42,539 nucleotides of DNA from a virus, in the IMG/VR virus record IMGVR_UViG_3300024518_003154, positions 1-42,539 of that record; one strand, given 5' to 3'. The notes under the pieces are model-generated. The model ran no database searches and was not told where the DNA came from. It saw nothing but the letters and a program-made list of their open reading frames with translations. The translations under genes were made by a program, and so were the position numbers. Shown here in pieces: positions 25,377 through 34,132 of this stretch. Position 1 is the stretch's first letter. Each line of letters opens with the position of its first letter.

Positions 25377-28300
25377 ATGCCTAACGAAGGAGATAATAAC
25401 AACCCATCAAAAATAGATTACAAAGATTTTGCTGCAAACATAAAACAGAAACATCCTGAAAACAAAGATGTACCTGATTTAGAATTAGCGGAAAAATGGA
25501 TAGAAAGATACCCTGACTATAAAGATCATATAACCTTACCTGTAAAAAAAAACGAATCTTCTCAAGAGTCTACGAATGGCTCTCAAGACCTCTCTTCTAA
25601 AGAGACTAATGGAGAGAAACTAAAACCTCTTACGTTAGGGGATGACACTTTAGCAGAAGAGACTCCTAAAGATGAGATGTATGGCGATCCATTAACTGTA
25701 GATCATCCGAAACCATACGATGAAACAAGTACTATTGATTTTTATAGATCTGTTGATTCATACTCCCCTTTAGGTGTAAATAACGTTGATACTAGAAGTG
25801 TTAGTGATTGGATGGGAAACTTGAATCCTAAATTAAATAGCTTTGAGGCCCTAAAAAAAAGAGAGGAAGAGAAGGATCAAGCAGGGTTTAATCGTGAAAA
25901 AGACATAAAAAACAGGTATAATACCGATCTAGAGAAAATAAAAGGCAATGTTAAAACAATGTCTGAATATTCTCAAGAAGATCTAAAAAAGCTAAAAGGA
26001 ACATCGTTTGGTGCTTTTTTGCCTGATATCGATGTACCTAGTGTAGATGCTGCCCCTAGATTTTTTCAACTTAAGGCTAATAGATTAAATGAATCTCAGG
26101 AAGATATAATTAGACAACTTGATGCTGTTCAAGAAGAATATAATTCTAATGTAGATAATAAACAGCTAGTTGCTGTTGGACTTGACAGTAAAGAACGGAT
26201 GGAGCTTGAAGCTCAGTCGTTACGAGATAAGAAGGGTGTTTTATTAAAACAGTTAGCTTTAGTTACTCATGAATTATCTGGTCTTAGAAAAATATATCCT
26301 ACTGCAGGATATAATGAAGAGCAAAGGATTAATAACGCTTCTCAAGAGGTTTTACATAGTGAATATCGCAGACAGTCAGAAAAACTTATGTCCGATCTAG
26401 GACTAGATTTAGAGGAGGCTACAGACAAGACGAGGATGCATTGGGGTACGGCAACCCCAAAAGAAAAAGAAAGCGATATAACTTTAATGAAGGAGTTTAT
26501 CGATTATTCTAAAATGGTTAAGAATGTAGGTAAATCTAAACAAGAGGTGTGGAAAGATATTCTTTATCAGAAATATTTCCCAATGCTTAAAGAAGCTGTA
26601 TCTAGGCATGACCCTCACACGATGGGGTGGGAGTCTAGGAATGAATGGATGGATAATCTTCAGAAACTAGATGAGGGGAGTCTATTTTTGAAGGGGAAAT
26701 TTATGGAGGGTAGTGAGATACAAGATTTGGTACGTAAATATCAGATTTTATATACTATGGCTGAAAAAAATCTTGATCCAATTAAGGTTTTTGGATGGGA
26801 GAAGCCAGATCCTGATAATACAGATTTCCCTACGGGGTGGGATTTGTTTTTTGGCCCTACATTACAAGAATATGGTGTTCATAAAGCTATAGGTAATGCT
26901 TTTTCAGGAACTTACGAAGGTGTTCAAGAGATGTTTTCTTTTTTACCTGATAGCTACAATGAGACGCAAATATCCGCGAATACTACATCCGCAGGTTTGT
27001 CAGACCCAATGGAACTTAGAAAGTTGATATCTGAGTCTTTTAGTGAGAATAATCTCCAAATGACGGATGGCCTTAAAAAATATGTTGAAAATCCTGAAGT
27101 ACAGGATTTAGTAGCGAGTACTATGAGAACAACAGCAAATTTAGGGATTAAAATGGCTGCTGGAAGTAAAGTATTAAAAGGATCTATAGGTTTATTTGAA
27201 GGGTTAAATCCAGCACTTGTTGGACAATATGCTCAATTAATTTCTGCGGTAGATAAGGTAAAAAAAACAACAACAAATCCTTTTGCTAAGGCTGGCGCAA
27301 ATTTAATATTAAATGCTCCTAAATTAATTGAGACTGGATTGAAGTATGAAACAGTTAATTTATTGTATAATGAAAAAGGAGCTAATTTCACATCAGGTGC
27401 TGCTGGACAGGCAGGTGCTGATTTGGCTGTATCTTTAATATCTAAATTGCCAGGGATAGCTAAATGGGCTGATACTGCTACCATAAAAATGATCGCCAAG
27501 ATGTTAGGAGGCTCAATGGGTGAGTTTACTGAAGAGTCTATTCAAACGATAAGTCAAGATGGTCTTGACAAGTATTTTGCAATGATGAAGGATGACAAGC
27601 AACGAGCTGCTTTCTTAGTCAGCACAATGGGAATGGGTATTATTGCAGGAGCTAATGCAGGTAACTTAGATATTACTAAATGGGCTACTAAGCATATAGA
27701 GTCTATGCCTCCAGAATTAAGAACATCACTTAAAGATTATTTAGGTCTTACTGAAATAGAGTCGGCAGTCGATGAGAAGATTGACGACAAGTCTAAAGCT
27801 TTACTTGAGACTATAGAAGAACCTGATGTAGATACGGAGGTTGACACAGACACAGAGGCTGAACCTGATGTAGATACGGAGGTTGACACAGACACAGAGG
27901 CTGAAGCTGATGTAGATACGGAGGTTGACACAGACACAGAGGCTGAAGCTGATGTAGATACGGAGGTTGACACAGACACAGAGGCTGAAGCTGATAAAAA
28001 AGCTAAAGTAGAAGCTGAGTCTGATGAAAAAACAGAAAATGAATTAAAGGATGAAATTGTACTTTACGAGTCTTTGAAAGAGAAATCTGATAGTAAAGAA
28101 GAAACAGAGTTCTTCGATAAAAAAATTGATGATAATCTTTCTAAATTAGATGCTATAGAGCAAGATAGATTGAGTGCAGAAGAAGAAACTATAAATGATT
28201 TTGATGATTCTGTAGGAGAAAAAGTTAATTACGAAGGAATTGAAGGGGCTTTATCTAAAACGGACGATGGATATCATGTTATAGATGATAATGGAGACGT

Positions 28301-31300
28301 ACACACTATAGAAGGAGGGTTATCGGGTAAAACGCCAACCGAACTAGGGGTTAAAAATGTATCAAAAGATAAATCCACAGTAGGGACTGAAAAAGAGTTG
28401 TCGGAAGACTCTCCTGTTATGGGGTTTGATCCTGAGTCAAATAAAGTTGTTGTTTATGGGAAGGAGTATGATTATTTAGGGGTTGAAACAGACAAGGAAG
28501 GTAACACTACAGCTATCCGAGTAAAGGATAAGAATGGCAAAACTAAATTTATTAGGAATGAGGACGCTATTTTAGAGGTTGAAATACAAAAAGAACTTTT
28601 CGAATCAGAAAATGCCACCTCAAATTGGACTCAAGAAGATCTTGAAGCTAAAATAAAAGAAACAAAAGTAAAAGAGAAGAACAGTGAAAAATCAAAGGAC
28701 AAACCTAAACCCAGCCGTGATCAAAAGGTTGCAGCAATTCAGCAAGAAAGATCAGTTGAAGCTGATAAAAGAGCTAAAGAAAAGTTAAAAGATCTAGCTA
28801 AAGCTAAAAAAGCTAAAGTAGAATCGAAGACTGAAACTGATGTAGACTCAAAAGTTGTTGACGAGAGTTCCAAAACTAAACCTGTTGATGAAAAAACAAA
28901 AGAAACCAAAAAAGGAAAAACAAAAGAAACAAAAGGAAGAGTTCAAAAAGAATCCTCCAAAGACTCTGGACGAGATACTGAGATCAGTGAAGGTTCAGGG
29001 GTTCAGTTAGAATCTAAAACAGAGAAAGATGGAATACAAGATGAAAAAACAGAACCGAGTACAGAAGGTTCAAAAGATGGCAGCAAAACTAAAAAAAGTA
29101 AGCCAGTACAAGAAGGATCAACAGGAACAAAAGTAGTCGTTCAAAAAGAATCCTCCAAAGACTCTGGACAAGATACTAAGAAGGATTCTAGTGCGCCTAA
29201 TTTTGAGACAAAACCTATTACATCTACAGAATCAGAGAGATCCGATAGATCTAAGAAGAGGATATCTAAAACGATGCCTCCTGAAGTGGCAGCTAAGGTT
29301 CATGCTATTCCAGAAGGAAAGATTAAGACTAAGGCAGATCTTAAGAAGTTAAAAGATAGCGTAGATCCTAAATACCATGCAGCAATCGATCGAGAGGTTT
29401 TTGATCATATACAAAGCAAAAAGGCGACAGAAAGAAGTAACAGGGTAAAGTCTCAAAAGAAATCTACTAGAAAATGGTCTTCAGAGAAAACTAGGAAACG
29501 TTTTGCAAGAGACGCTAAAAGGCTTGCTAAATCTGTTTTAGGTGTTGATGTAGAGACAGATCCTCAAGCTATACAAGATGCGTGGATAGCTAAAGGAAAA
29601 GTCGGATCTCCAGACCCTGCATTTCAACATGGTAACAAAGTTTATGTTGATATTGATCAGTCAGGCCCAGATTCATTACCTCATGAATTTGCTCATGTTT
29701 GGCTTCAATCTATTAAAAACCAATCCCCAGCGTTATTTCAAAAAGGGATAGATTTGATAGAGAATTCCCCTGAATGGAAGGAAGATTTTGGTGATCTTGA
29801 TGTAGATAAAGATAAAAAACTTGAGGAAGTAGAAGAAAGGCTTGCTGAGGCTATCGGTTTAGAGGTAGCGGACTTGTTGGATAAATCTAAGATAAAAAGA
29901 TGGGTAGATGATGTCAAGAGTTGGATAACAAAGAAGTTAAGGTTAACTCCAAGTGTCGATCTAAATAAGATGACTTTACCTAAAATGATTAAGATGGCAG
30001 CTAACGAGCTTGCCAGAGGAAAAGGAGGATTGGTAGTATCTAATTTAAAAGAACCTGAAACAGCGGATTTCAATCCATCTACATTTAAGATGACAGATGC
30101 TAATGTTAAAAACTATTATGCTTTTAAAGCTATAGAAGAGTCTGTTTTATCCAACAACGAAGAGATGTTAGAGATTGTTGAACAATCAAAGATTGAGACT
30201 GTAAGGAGTTATTGGAATGGCTTTATCAATTTTATAGCTGATAACGATAGGTCATGGGACGTATTTCAAGAAAAAATCAAGAAGAATTATCGGAAAAAAG
30301 TTTCTGAAGAAATAAAAAGACAAAGAGATAGCGGTAAAATTGGTCATAAAGAAGCTAAGGCTATGAAAAAAGCTATGAATAGCAAAGCTTTTGAGAAAAC
30401 AATTGGAGATGCTGCTGATGTATATGCTCTTTTAGATTTACAAGGGACAAAAACTTCTGGTAAGTTTAATAATTGGGCTAAAACTTGGTTTGGTTCATCT
30501 TCAGAAGAAGATTCTCATGGAGGTCTTATCCATATACTTTCATATAGCACTAATACTTCACTCAAAAAATTTGGAGAGAGAAAATTAGATGAGAACGCTA
30601 TATTATATAAGCTTAGAGAAGAAGGGTTGACTTTAAGTGACGTAGGGTTTTGGAGACATTTAAATCATGCTGCTGAAAGAAACACTAGGGGTGCTGAGAT
30701 TGTATATGAAACGTTAAAAAAAGAGATAGAAAAAGGCAATAAAGATTGGTTTTCAAAGAAAGGTGTTTCTGAAGAAACTATTAACGATATAATGTCTGAG
30801 TTGAGTAAAGCCAAGAAAGGCTTAGATAAAGATTTAAATATAGAGTTAGAAAAAGCTAAGAAAATTCAAGATAAAGATGAGAGAAAGGTGTTTAGAGATA
30901 AAGCTAGGGAGGCACACAATAACGAGCTATATAAGGTTATAGAAAATATAGCTGGGGAAGCCTTATTGGAAACGGATTTAGCCTCAATAATCCCTGTTAA
31001 AACATCAGGATTCACGACAGAAGATGCTCAACATAGAATTGATAAAATCAAAGGAGAATCCACTCCAGAGCAACTAAAACTCTTAGAGGACGTTAGCAAA
31101 GAGATGGGTAAGGCTTTTCATGATATATTAGACATGAAAGTTGATGCAGGGATTATCACTGCTGAATCAAGAGATTTTCTAAAGGGAATGTTTGAAAACT
31201 ATGTCCCGTTAAGAGTTATAGAGAAGACAGATCCTTCATCTAAATTAGGTCGAGGAGTTTATAGTGATAATATTAAAAAGTTGCAGCCAAGCGATAAATA

Positions 31301-33164
31301 TGATTACTGGGAGAGGGAAAATCCTGAAGTGGCTATGTTTTCAGATTACCAAAGAGCTTTGCAAGATGTTCATAAGAATGAGACATTGACAGGGGTAGCT
31401 GAAATGATTAGATCTCATCCAACCGCAACGATTAACGGAAAAGTTGCATGGGAGGTTTCTGATAAAAAACCTGTGGGTATATCGACTAAAAAAGGGGATA
31501 TAGAGCCAATCCCATTCATGGAGAATGGAGAGTTAAAATGGATTATGATTAGAGATTACAACCTTTACAAATCCCTTGGCCCTAAAACTCCGAATCCTAA
31601 ATGGCTTAAACAATCGTTGAGGGTAGCACAATTTGCTGGCAATTTCTGGAAAACAGGGAAAACTGCTTTGAATATCGAATTTATCCCAACAAACTTTTCA
31701 AAAGATTTTCAAGAAGCTCTTCTAAACATCTCTATGCATGATAAAAAGGGGGTTAGACGAGCTGTAGCTAAAGGAGTTTTCCCTTCGATGGGTGCGGTTC
31801 GTAGAGTTACTTTAGGAAAAGGGAATCCTTCGAATAAATACGATGCTGCTTTGAATCGATTAATAGAAGCTGGAGGAACTATTGATTTTCTAGATAGAGC
31901 AGATATGCAGTCTATTCAAAAAATGATTAATAAACAGGCTAGTAAGTTTAAAAAATCAACACCTGGCGTTGGGGCTATAAAAAGGGTTACTAATATAGGA
32001 GTATTGCCTCTAAGAGCTTCTTTTAAAGCTATCATCATGGCTAATAAAATGACAGAATTAGGGGTTAGATTAAGTGCTTTCGAAGCTTTGACATCTAGGG
32101 GTGTTAGTGATCAAAAAGCAGCTCAAATAGCTAAAAACTTGACTGTTAACTTCGATAAAAAAGGGGATGCAGGGGTTATAATGAATGCTTTATATATGTT
32201 TTCTAACGCATCGGTAGGAGGGAAGCTTGTAATGAATAAAGGTCTTATTAGATCAAAACGTATTCAAAAAACACTTTTGGCTGTTGCTGCTTGGAGGGTG
32301 GCTGATCTTGCAGCAATGTATATGCATGATGATGGCGAGGAGGATAATCCTGACAAGCAAACTATGTCGAAAATGTATGATCATGAGATAAGGGGGAATT
32401 GGATGATTCCATTCGGGGATGAAATCTACACTATTCCTATACCTAATGGTATGCAAGAATACACCTCGATAATAGATGACTTGTTCTTCTTAGCTATGGG
32501 CAAAAAAACTGTCCCTGAAGTCGTTGTAGATCAAACATATTCACAAGCTAGAGGATGGTTGCCTTTTATGCCTGCTAATAAAGATATGACGGGTAAAGCA
32601 GGGGCTTGGATGCCTACATTAGCTCAATGGCCTTTTGAATATTCAGACAATGTAGATTATTTCACAGGACATCCAATGTATAGAGATCAATACAGTAAGT
32701 TTTCTAAAGAGTATAATTACGAAATGGGAAAGGCAAACGATCCTGAATACCTAAAAGATATAACAAAAGTGTTGTTTGATGCCACTAACGGGAATGTTGA
32801 TATAAATCCATCGGTTATATATGATTTTCTAAATAATTATGCACAAGGAGGGGTGCATTCTGTAATTGATGCAGGAAGAAGGGGTTTTGAAGCTGCTAAT
32901 GGGAATACGGAAAAAATCCTTTTGGCTCAGAAGGTTTCGGTAGGAGCTAAAGAGGGATCTAGAAGTAGGCTTATTAAGCAGTATGAACGGGAACTTAGGG
33001 CTTTATTAGATAAAGGGTCGGAGAATAAGTTAACTAAAGAGGAGAAAGATAAAATCAAACCTTTATTGACTATCCTTGCAAAATATAAGTCTAAGTCATA
33101 TTCTTATCTTAGAAAGGATGCTAGTGCTGCACTTACCCAACAAAAGGAACGATATGGTAAGTAA
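25377..33164 (+). CDS. Giant polyvalent ejection protein (zincin plus LPD38-like)
   Basis: The 2595-residue protein is the last and largest internal protein. Residues 1-40 have a 'FAANIKQKHPENKDVPDLELAEKWIERYPDYKDHI'-type entry helix. Helical parts follow to about 800, then an acidic tandem repeat (817-872) and a long charged disordered stretch to about 1330. Residues 1434-1441 (LPHEFAHV) give the HExxH motif of zinc metallopeptidases, with downstream 'EEVEERLAEAIG' offering a third ligand. Near residue 2257, 'NFDKKGDAGVIMNALYMFSNASVGG' resembles the LPD38 domain of large polyvalent proteins. These are injected with DNA and act on host targets or the envelope. No sugar hydrolase was recognised. 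Confidence 0.7.
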   Translation: MPNEGDNNNPSKIDYKDFAANIKQKHPENKDVPDLELAEKWIERYPDYKDHITLPVKKNESSQESTNGSQDLSSKETNGEKLKPLTLGDDTLAEETPKDEMYGDPLTVDHPKPYDETSTIDFYRSVDSYSPLGVNNVDTRSVSDWMGNLNPKLNSFEALKKREEEKDQAGFNREKDIKNRYNTDLEKIKGNVKTMSEYSQEDLKKLKGTSFGAFLPDIDVPSVDAAPRFFQLKANRLNESQEDIIRQLDAVQEEYNSNVDNKQLVAVGLDSKERMELEAQSLRDKKGVLLKQLALVTHELSGLRKIYPTAGYNEEQRINNASQEVLHSEYRRQSEKLMSDLGLDLEEATDKTRMHWGTATPKEKESDITLMKEFIDYSKMVKNVGKSKQEVWKDILYQKYFPMLKEAVSRHDPHTMGWESRNEWMDNLQKLDEGSLFLKGKFMEGSEIQDLVRKYQILYTMAEKNLDPIKVFGWEKPDPDNTDFPTGWDLFFGPTLQEYGVHKAIGNAFSGTYEGVQEMFSFLPDSYNETQISANTTSAGLSDPMELRKLISESFSENNLQMTDGLKKYVENPEVQDLVASTMRTTANLGIKMAAGSKVLKGSIGLFEGLNPALVGQYAQLISAVDKVKKTTTNPFAKAGANLILNAPKLIETGLKYETVNLLYNEKGANFTSGAAGQAGADLAVSLISKLPGIAKWADTATIKMIAKMLGGSMGEFTEESIQTISQDGLDKYFAMMKDDKQRAAFLVSTMGMGIIAGANAGNLDITKWATKHIESMPPELRTSLKDYLGLTEIESAVDEKIDDKSKALLETIEEPDVDTEVDTDTEAEPDVDTEVDTDTEAEADVDTEVDTDTEAEADVDTEVDTDTEAEADKKAKVEAESDEKTENELKDEIVLYESLKEKSDSKEETEFFDKKIDDNLSKLDAIEQDRLSAEEETINDFDDSVGEKVNYEGIEGALSKTDDGYHVIDDNGDVHTIEGGLSGKTPTELGVKNVSKDKSTVGTEKELSEDSPVMGFDPESNKVVVYGKEYDYLGVETDKEGNTTAIRVKDKNGKTKFIRNEDAILEVEIQKELFESENATSNWTQEDLEAKIKETKVKEKNSEKSKDKPKPSRDQKVAAIQQERSVEADKRAKEKLKDLAKAKKAKVESKTETDVDSKVVDESSKTKPVDEKTKETKKGKTKETKGRVQKESSKDSGRDTEISEGSGVQLESKTEKDGIQDEKTEPSTEGSKDGSKTKKSKPVQEGSTGTKVVVQKESSKDSGQDTKKDSSAPNFETKPITSTESERSDRSKKRISKTMPPEVAAKVHAIPEGKIKTKADLKKLKDSVDPKYHAAIDREVFDHIQSKKATERSNRVKSQKKSTRKWSSEKTRKRFARDAKRLAKSVLGVDVETDPQAIQDAWIAKGKVGSPDPAFQHGNKVYVDIDQSGPDSLPHEFAHVWLQSIKNQSPALFQKGIDLIENSPEWKEDFGDLDVDKDKKLEEVEERLAEAIGLEVADLLDKSKIKRWVDDVKSWITKKLRLTPSVDLNKMTLPKMIKMAANELARGKGGLVVSNLKEPETADFNPSTFKMTDANVKNYYAFKAIEESVLSNNEEMLEIVEQSKIETVRSYWNGFINFIADNDRSWDVFQEKIKKNYRKKVSEEIKRQRDSGKIGHKEAKAMKKAMNSKAFEKTIGDAADVYALLDLQGTKTSGKFNNWAKTWFGSSSEEDSHGGLIHILSYSTNTSLKKFGERKLDENAILYKLREEGLTLSDVGFWRHLNHAAERNTRGAEIVYETLKKEIEKGNKDWFSKKGVSEETINDIMSELSKAKKGLDKDLNIELEKAKKIQDKDERKVFRDKAREAHNNELYKVIENIAGEALLETDLASIIPVKTSGFTTEDAQHRIDKIKGESTPEQLKLLEDVSKEMGKAFHDILDMKVDAGIITAESRDFLKGMFENYVPLRVIEKTDPSSKLGRGVYSDNIKKLQPSDKYDYWERENPEVAMFSDYQRALQDVHKNETLTGVAEMIRSHPTATINGKVAWEVSDKKPVGISTKKGDIEPIPFMENGELKWIMIRDYNLYKSLGPKTPNPKWLKQSLRVAQFAGNFWKTGKTALNIEFIPTNFSKDFQEALLNISMHDKKGVRRAVAKGVFPSMGAVRRVTLGKGNPSNKYDAALNRLIEAGGTIDFLDRADMQSIQKMINKQASKFKKSTPGVGAIKRVTNIGVLPLRASFKAIIMANKMTELGVRLSAFEALTSRGVSDQKAAQIAKNLTVNFDKKGDAGVIMNALYMFSNASVGGKLVMNKGLIRSKRIQKTLLAVAAWRVADLAAMYMHDDGEEDNPDKQTMSKMYDHEIRGNWMIPFGDEIYTIPIPNGMQEYTSIIDDLFFLAMGKKTVPEVVVDQTYSQARGWLPFMPANKDMTGKAGAWMPTLAQWPFEYSDNVDYFTGHPMYRDQYSKFSKEYNYEMGKANDPEYLKDITKVLFDATNGNVDINPSVIYDFLNNYAQGGVHSVIDAGRRGFEAANGNTEKILLAQKVSVGAKEGSRSRLIKQYERELRALLDKGSENKLTKEEKDKIKPLLTILAKYKSKSYSYLRKDASAALTQQKERYGK
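27825..27992. repeat. Four tandem copies of a 42-bp acidic repeat
   Basis: Each unit encodes DVDTEVDTDTEAE followed by Pro or Ala. The copies are almost identical in DNA, the visible difference being CCT versus GCT at the last codon, so the array is young or kept homogeneous. Confidence 0.9.
28941..28979. repeat. 39-bp direct repeat, first copy
   Basis: Encodes VQKESSKDSGRDT; it matches 38 of 39 bases with 29139-29177, which is 198 bp (66 codons) downstream in the same frame. Confidence 0.8.
29139..29177. repeat. 39-bp direct repeat, second copy
   Basis: Encodes VQKESSKDSGQDT; the single base change relative to the copy at 28941 turns Arg into Gln. Confidence 0.8.
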
Positions 33165-33167
33165 AAA

Positions 33168-33202
33168 AATAACCCCTGAATCTGGGAGAGACAGGGGTTA
33201 TT
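33168..33202 (+). terminator. Intrinsic terminator-like hairpin after the giant gene
   Basis: AATAACCCCTG (33168-33178) pairs perfectly with CAGGGGTTATT (33192-33202) across a 13-nt loop, four bases after the stop. The T run is stronger on the minus strand, so it may act in both directions. Confidence 0.75.
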
Positions 33203-33263
33203 AACGAAATTAAACTTTAAACTGTTTCCAAGTTAGTGAATTAAATCGAAAGATTCAACTGTT

Positions 33264-33275
33264 GACTGGAGACCC
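33264..33275 (+). repeat. Dispersed motif site 16, abutting a promoter
   Basis: GACTGGAGACCC, intergenic. Its last base is directly followed by the TTG of the promoter-like pair at 33276-33306. Confidence 0.65.
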
Positions 33276-33306
33276 TTGAAAAGAATAACAAATTAAAGTA
33301 TATTTA
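33276..33306 (+). promoter_or_regulatory. Promoter candidate for the small beta protein and VRR-NUC genes
   Basis: TTG (33276-33278), 20 nt, TATATTTA (33299-33306), one base off TAnnTTTG. It follows a terminator, and the ATG is at 33330. Confidence 0.45.
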
Positions 33307-33329
33307 CTAATACAAAAACACCTAATACC

Positions 33330-33743
33330 ATGAGTACTATAATAACTAAAGACTATATAAAAGATTACTTAAGAGATGTAAGAGGAATTCGTCCTGACTC
33401 CGTTACCATAACTGCATTTCATCAAGCGTGGAGTGTTGCTTCATCTGCTACAGACACATGGGATGAGACCGCAGGAGGAGTGTTGTTTTTCGGTCAAATC
33501 ATGTTAGGCCATGTTGCTGCCTCAGATACTTTTGAGATCATTATTCGAAATAACGATTTAGTGGGAACTACCTATGTTGATGGAGGATCTAATGCTACAG
33601 GGAATGTCGTTCCTTTAGTTCAAAACACAGATACTGATGTGACTAAAGCTATTGATGTTGTAATAGCGGATTATATTGGTATCAAGAATGATGGAACAGG
33701 TACTTTAGGAGCTTATCAAGTGGGTTATTTAGTTACTTTTTAA
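33330..33743 (+). CDS. Small beta-rich protein, probable virion component
   Basis: The 137-residue protein has a short basic N-terminal helix ('IITKDYIKDYLRDVRG'). A beta-rich body follows ('GGVLFFGQIMLGHVAASDTFEIIIRNNDLVGTTYVDGG'), ending 'TLGAYQVGYLVTF'. It stands alone between a terminator and the nuclease gene, to which it is coupled by a TAATG junction. The composition suits a decoration or small fibre protein. No family was recognised. Confidence 0.5.
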   Translation: MSTIITKDYIKDYLRDVRGIRPDSVTITAFHQAWSVASSATDTWDETAGGVLFFGQIMLGHVAASDTFEIIIRNNDLVGTTYVDGGSNATGNVVPLVQNTDTDVTKAIDVVIADYIGIKNDGTGTLGAYQVGYLVTF

Positions 33744-34060
33744 TGCGTAGGGCAGCTAGAACAGACTCAAATCATCAGGATATAGTAAAATCCTTAAGAG
33801 ATATTGGGTGTACTGTATTAAACACTCATCAACTCAAGAATGCTTTTGATATTCTGGTTGGATATAGAGGTAATCTATTCATTGTGGAAATAAAGGATGG
33901 AGACAAGCCAAAGTCTGCTAGAAAATTAACAGAAGGAGAGGAAAAATGCAAAAGAGACTTCGAACGTGTCGGAGTCTCTTATAATGTGATTGAATCAGTA
34001 GAAGAAGCTATTAAGCTCGTGTCCTCCTTTCAACACAGTATTTGCAAATGCCGTAATTAA
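33743..34060 (+). CDS. VRR-NUC-type nuclease
   Basis: The 105-residue protein has 'RTDSNHQDIVKSLRDIGCTV', then 'NAFDILVGYRGNLFIVEIKDG' with Asp36 and Glu49-x-Lys51, and 'SARKLTEGEEKCKRDF'. This is the standard layout of stand-alone phage VRR-NUC proteins, a PD-(D/E)XK branch that cleaves branched DNA. Its start shares a TAATG with the preceding gene. Its last 50 nt overlap, tail to tail, a small leftward zinc-ribbon gene. It is probably used in repair or in resolving DNA before packaging. Confidence 0.75.
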   Translation: MRRAARTDSNHQDIVKSLRDIGCTVLNTHQLKNAFDILVGYRGNLFIVEIKDGDKPKSARKLTEGEEKCKRDFERVGVSYNVIESVEEAIKLVSSFQHSICKCRN

Positions 34061-34115
34061 TAGATAAAACATTTCTACTTCCACACTCTTTACATTTTGT
34101 TCTGAATAATTTCAT
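34011..34115 (-). CDS. 34-residue zinc-ribbon protein
   Basis: Read leftward from ATG at 34115, the product has Cys-Lys-Glu-Cys near the start and Cys-Lys-Tyr-Cys near the end ('RTKCKECGS...GICKYCVER'), a complete two-knuckle zinc ribbon in 34 residues. It starts 17 nt after the DnaB stop, in the same direction, so it would be the last gene of the replication operon. It overlaps the end of the VRR-NUC gene antisense by 50 nt. The paired CxxC motifs support coding; the short length is the main doubt. Function unknown. Confidence 0.55.
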   Translation of the reverse strand: MKLFRTKCKECGSRNVLSINYGICKYCVERRTRA

Positions 34116-34132
34116 AGTATATTAGTTTAATA

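Noticed and set aside
27737-27979. Open frame on the minus strand encoding repeated Ser-Val-Ser-Thr
   Set aside because: It is the mirror of the acidic tandem repeat in the giant gene; the low-complexity pattern is a by-product of the codons used there.
27825-27992. Possible CRISPR array
   Set aside because: The units are contiguous with no spacers and keep a coding frame.
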